A DNA stretch of 5,218 nucleotides from Alphaproteobacteria bacterium (GTDB lineage Bacteria; Pseudomonadota; Alphaproteobacteria; Rickettsiales; 21-14-0-20-44-7). A program made the translations under genes and the position numbers. Shown here one piece after another: positions 5,081 to 5,218 of the stretch. Numbering within the stretch: position 1 is the stretch's first letter; the number at the start of each line of letters is the position of its first letter. The notes below the pieces were generated by a model. That model saw only the letters and a program-made list of their open reading frames with translations. It was not told where the DNA came from and did no database searches. The DNA is taken from the NCBI GenBank assembly GCA_013288575.1, contig JABDBO010000067.1:1-5218 (forward strand), written 5' to 3'.

Positions 5081-5218
5081 TATGTTCTAATAATATATTT
5101 TTCTTTGTTTTACGTTCTCTACTATGACAACTATGGAAACTGAACCAAGCATTTGTCCGTTAACCCTTTATCGAGCCATAGTCTTCATTATTGGTCGGTG
5201 ACGACCTCATGTAAGTAG

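Noticed and set aside
5130..5182. ACTATGG / CCATAGT inverted repeat upstream of the DUF5681 gene
   Set aside because: Seven-base arms 39 bases apart in AT-rich DNA are easily chance, and no promoter boxes align with them.
5160..5218. Minus-strand frame open to the right edge, ending in TAA at 5160-5162
   Set aside because: Only about 18 codons (ending NEDYGSIKG) are visible; it could be the end of a neighbouring gene, but there is nothing to support coding.

Overview
The window carries six protein-coding genes and no tRNA, rRNA, CRISPR array or insertion sequence that I can recognise. The best guess for the host is a low-GC bacterium related to the Alphaproteobacteria. That rests on the style of the Y-family polymerase (its C-terminal tail especially), the small lipoprotein and the DUF5681 protein, and it is inference from remembered family resemblance. 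Most of the window is AT-rich, but the polymerase gene is visibly richer in G+C, so the region looks mosaic.

Layout: (1) 2-706, + strand: the 3' part of a TrmB-type transcriptional regulator gene that enters from the left edge. (2) 707-831: a convergent intergenic gap with nested inverted repeats. (3) 832-2076, - strand: a complete Y-family translesion DNA polymerase, apparently read from a promoter that ends right at its ATG. (4) 2166-3494, - strand: a membrane protein with an N-terminal pentapeptide-repeat domain and about seven hydrophobic segments. (5) 3495-3674: a regulatory gap holding a 30-bp near-perfect palindrome and a likely promoter. (6) 3675-3896, - strand: a 73-residue XRE/Cro-type repressor. 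(7) 3897-3996: a divergent control region with two tandem 15-bp palindromes of the same design. (8) 3997-4446, + strand: a small lipoprotein followed by a hairpin-plus-T-run terminator. (9) 4571-5080, - strand: a DUF5681 protein with a strong hairpin just past its stop. The last 138 bases hold no supportable gene.

How the parts may work together (inference): the XRE protein probably binds the two palindromes between itself and the lipoprotein gene, controlling both. The XRE, pentapeptide-membrane and polymerase genes run in the same direction, but each of the latter two has its own likely promoter, so they need not form one operon. Membrane, envelope and DNA-damage-tolerance functions beside a small repressor would fit a stress-response or mobile accessory cassette, but nothing in the sequence proves a joint function. 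No umuD-like partner, terminase, integrase or attachment site is visible in the window.
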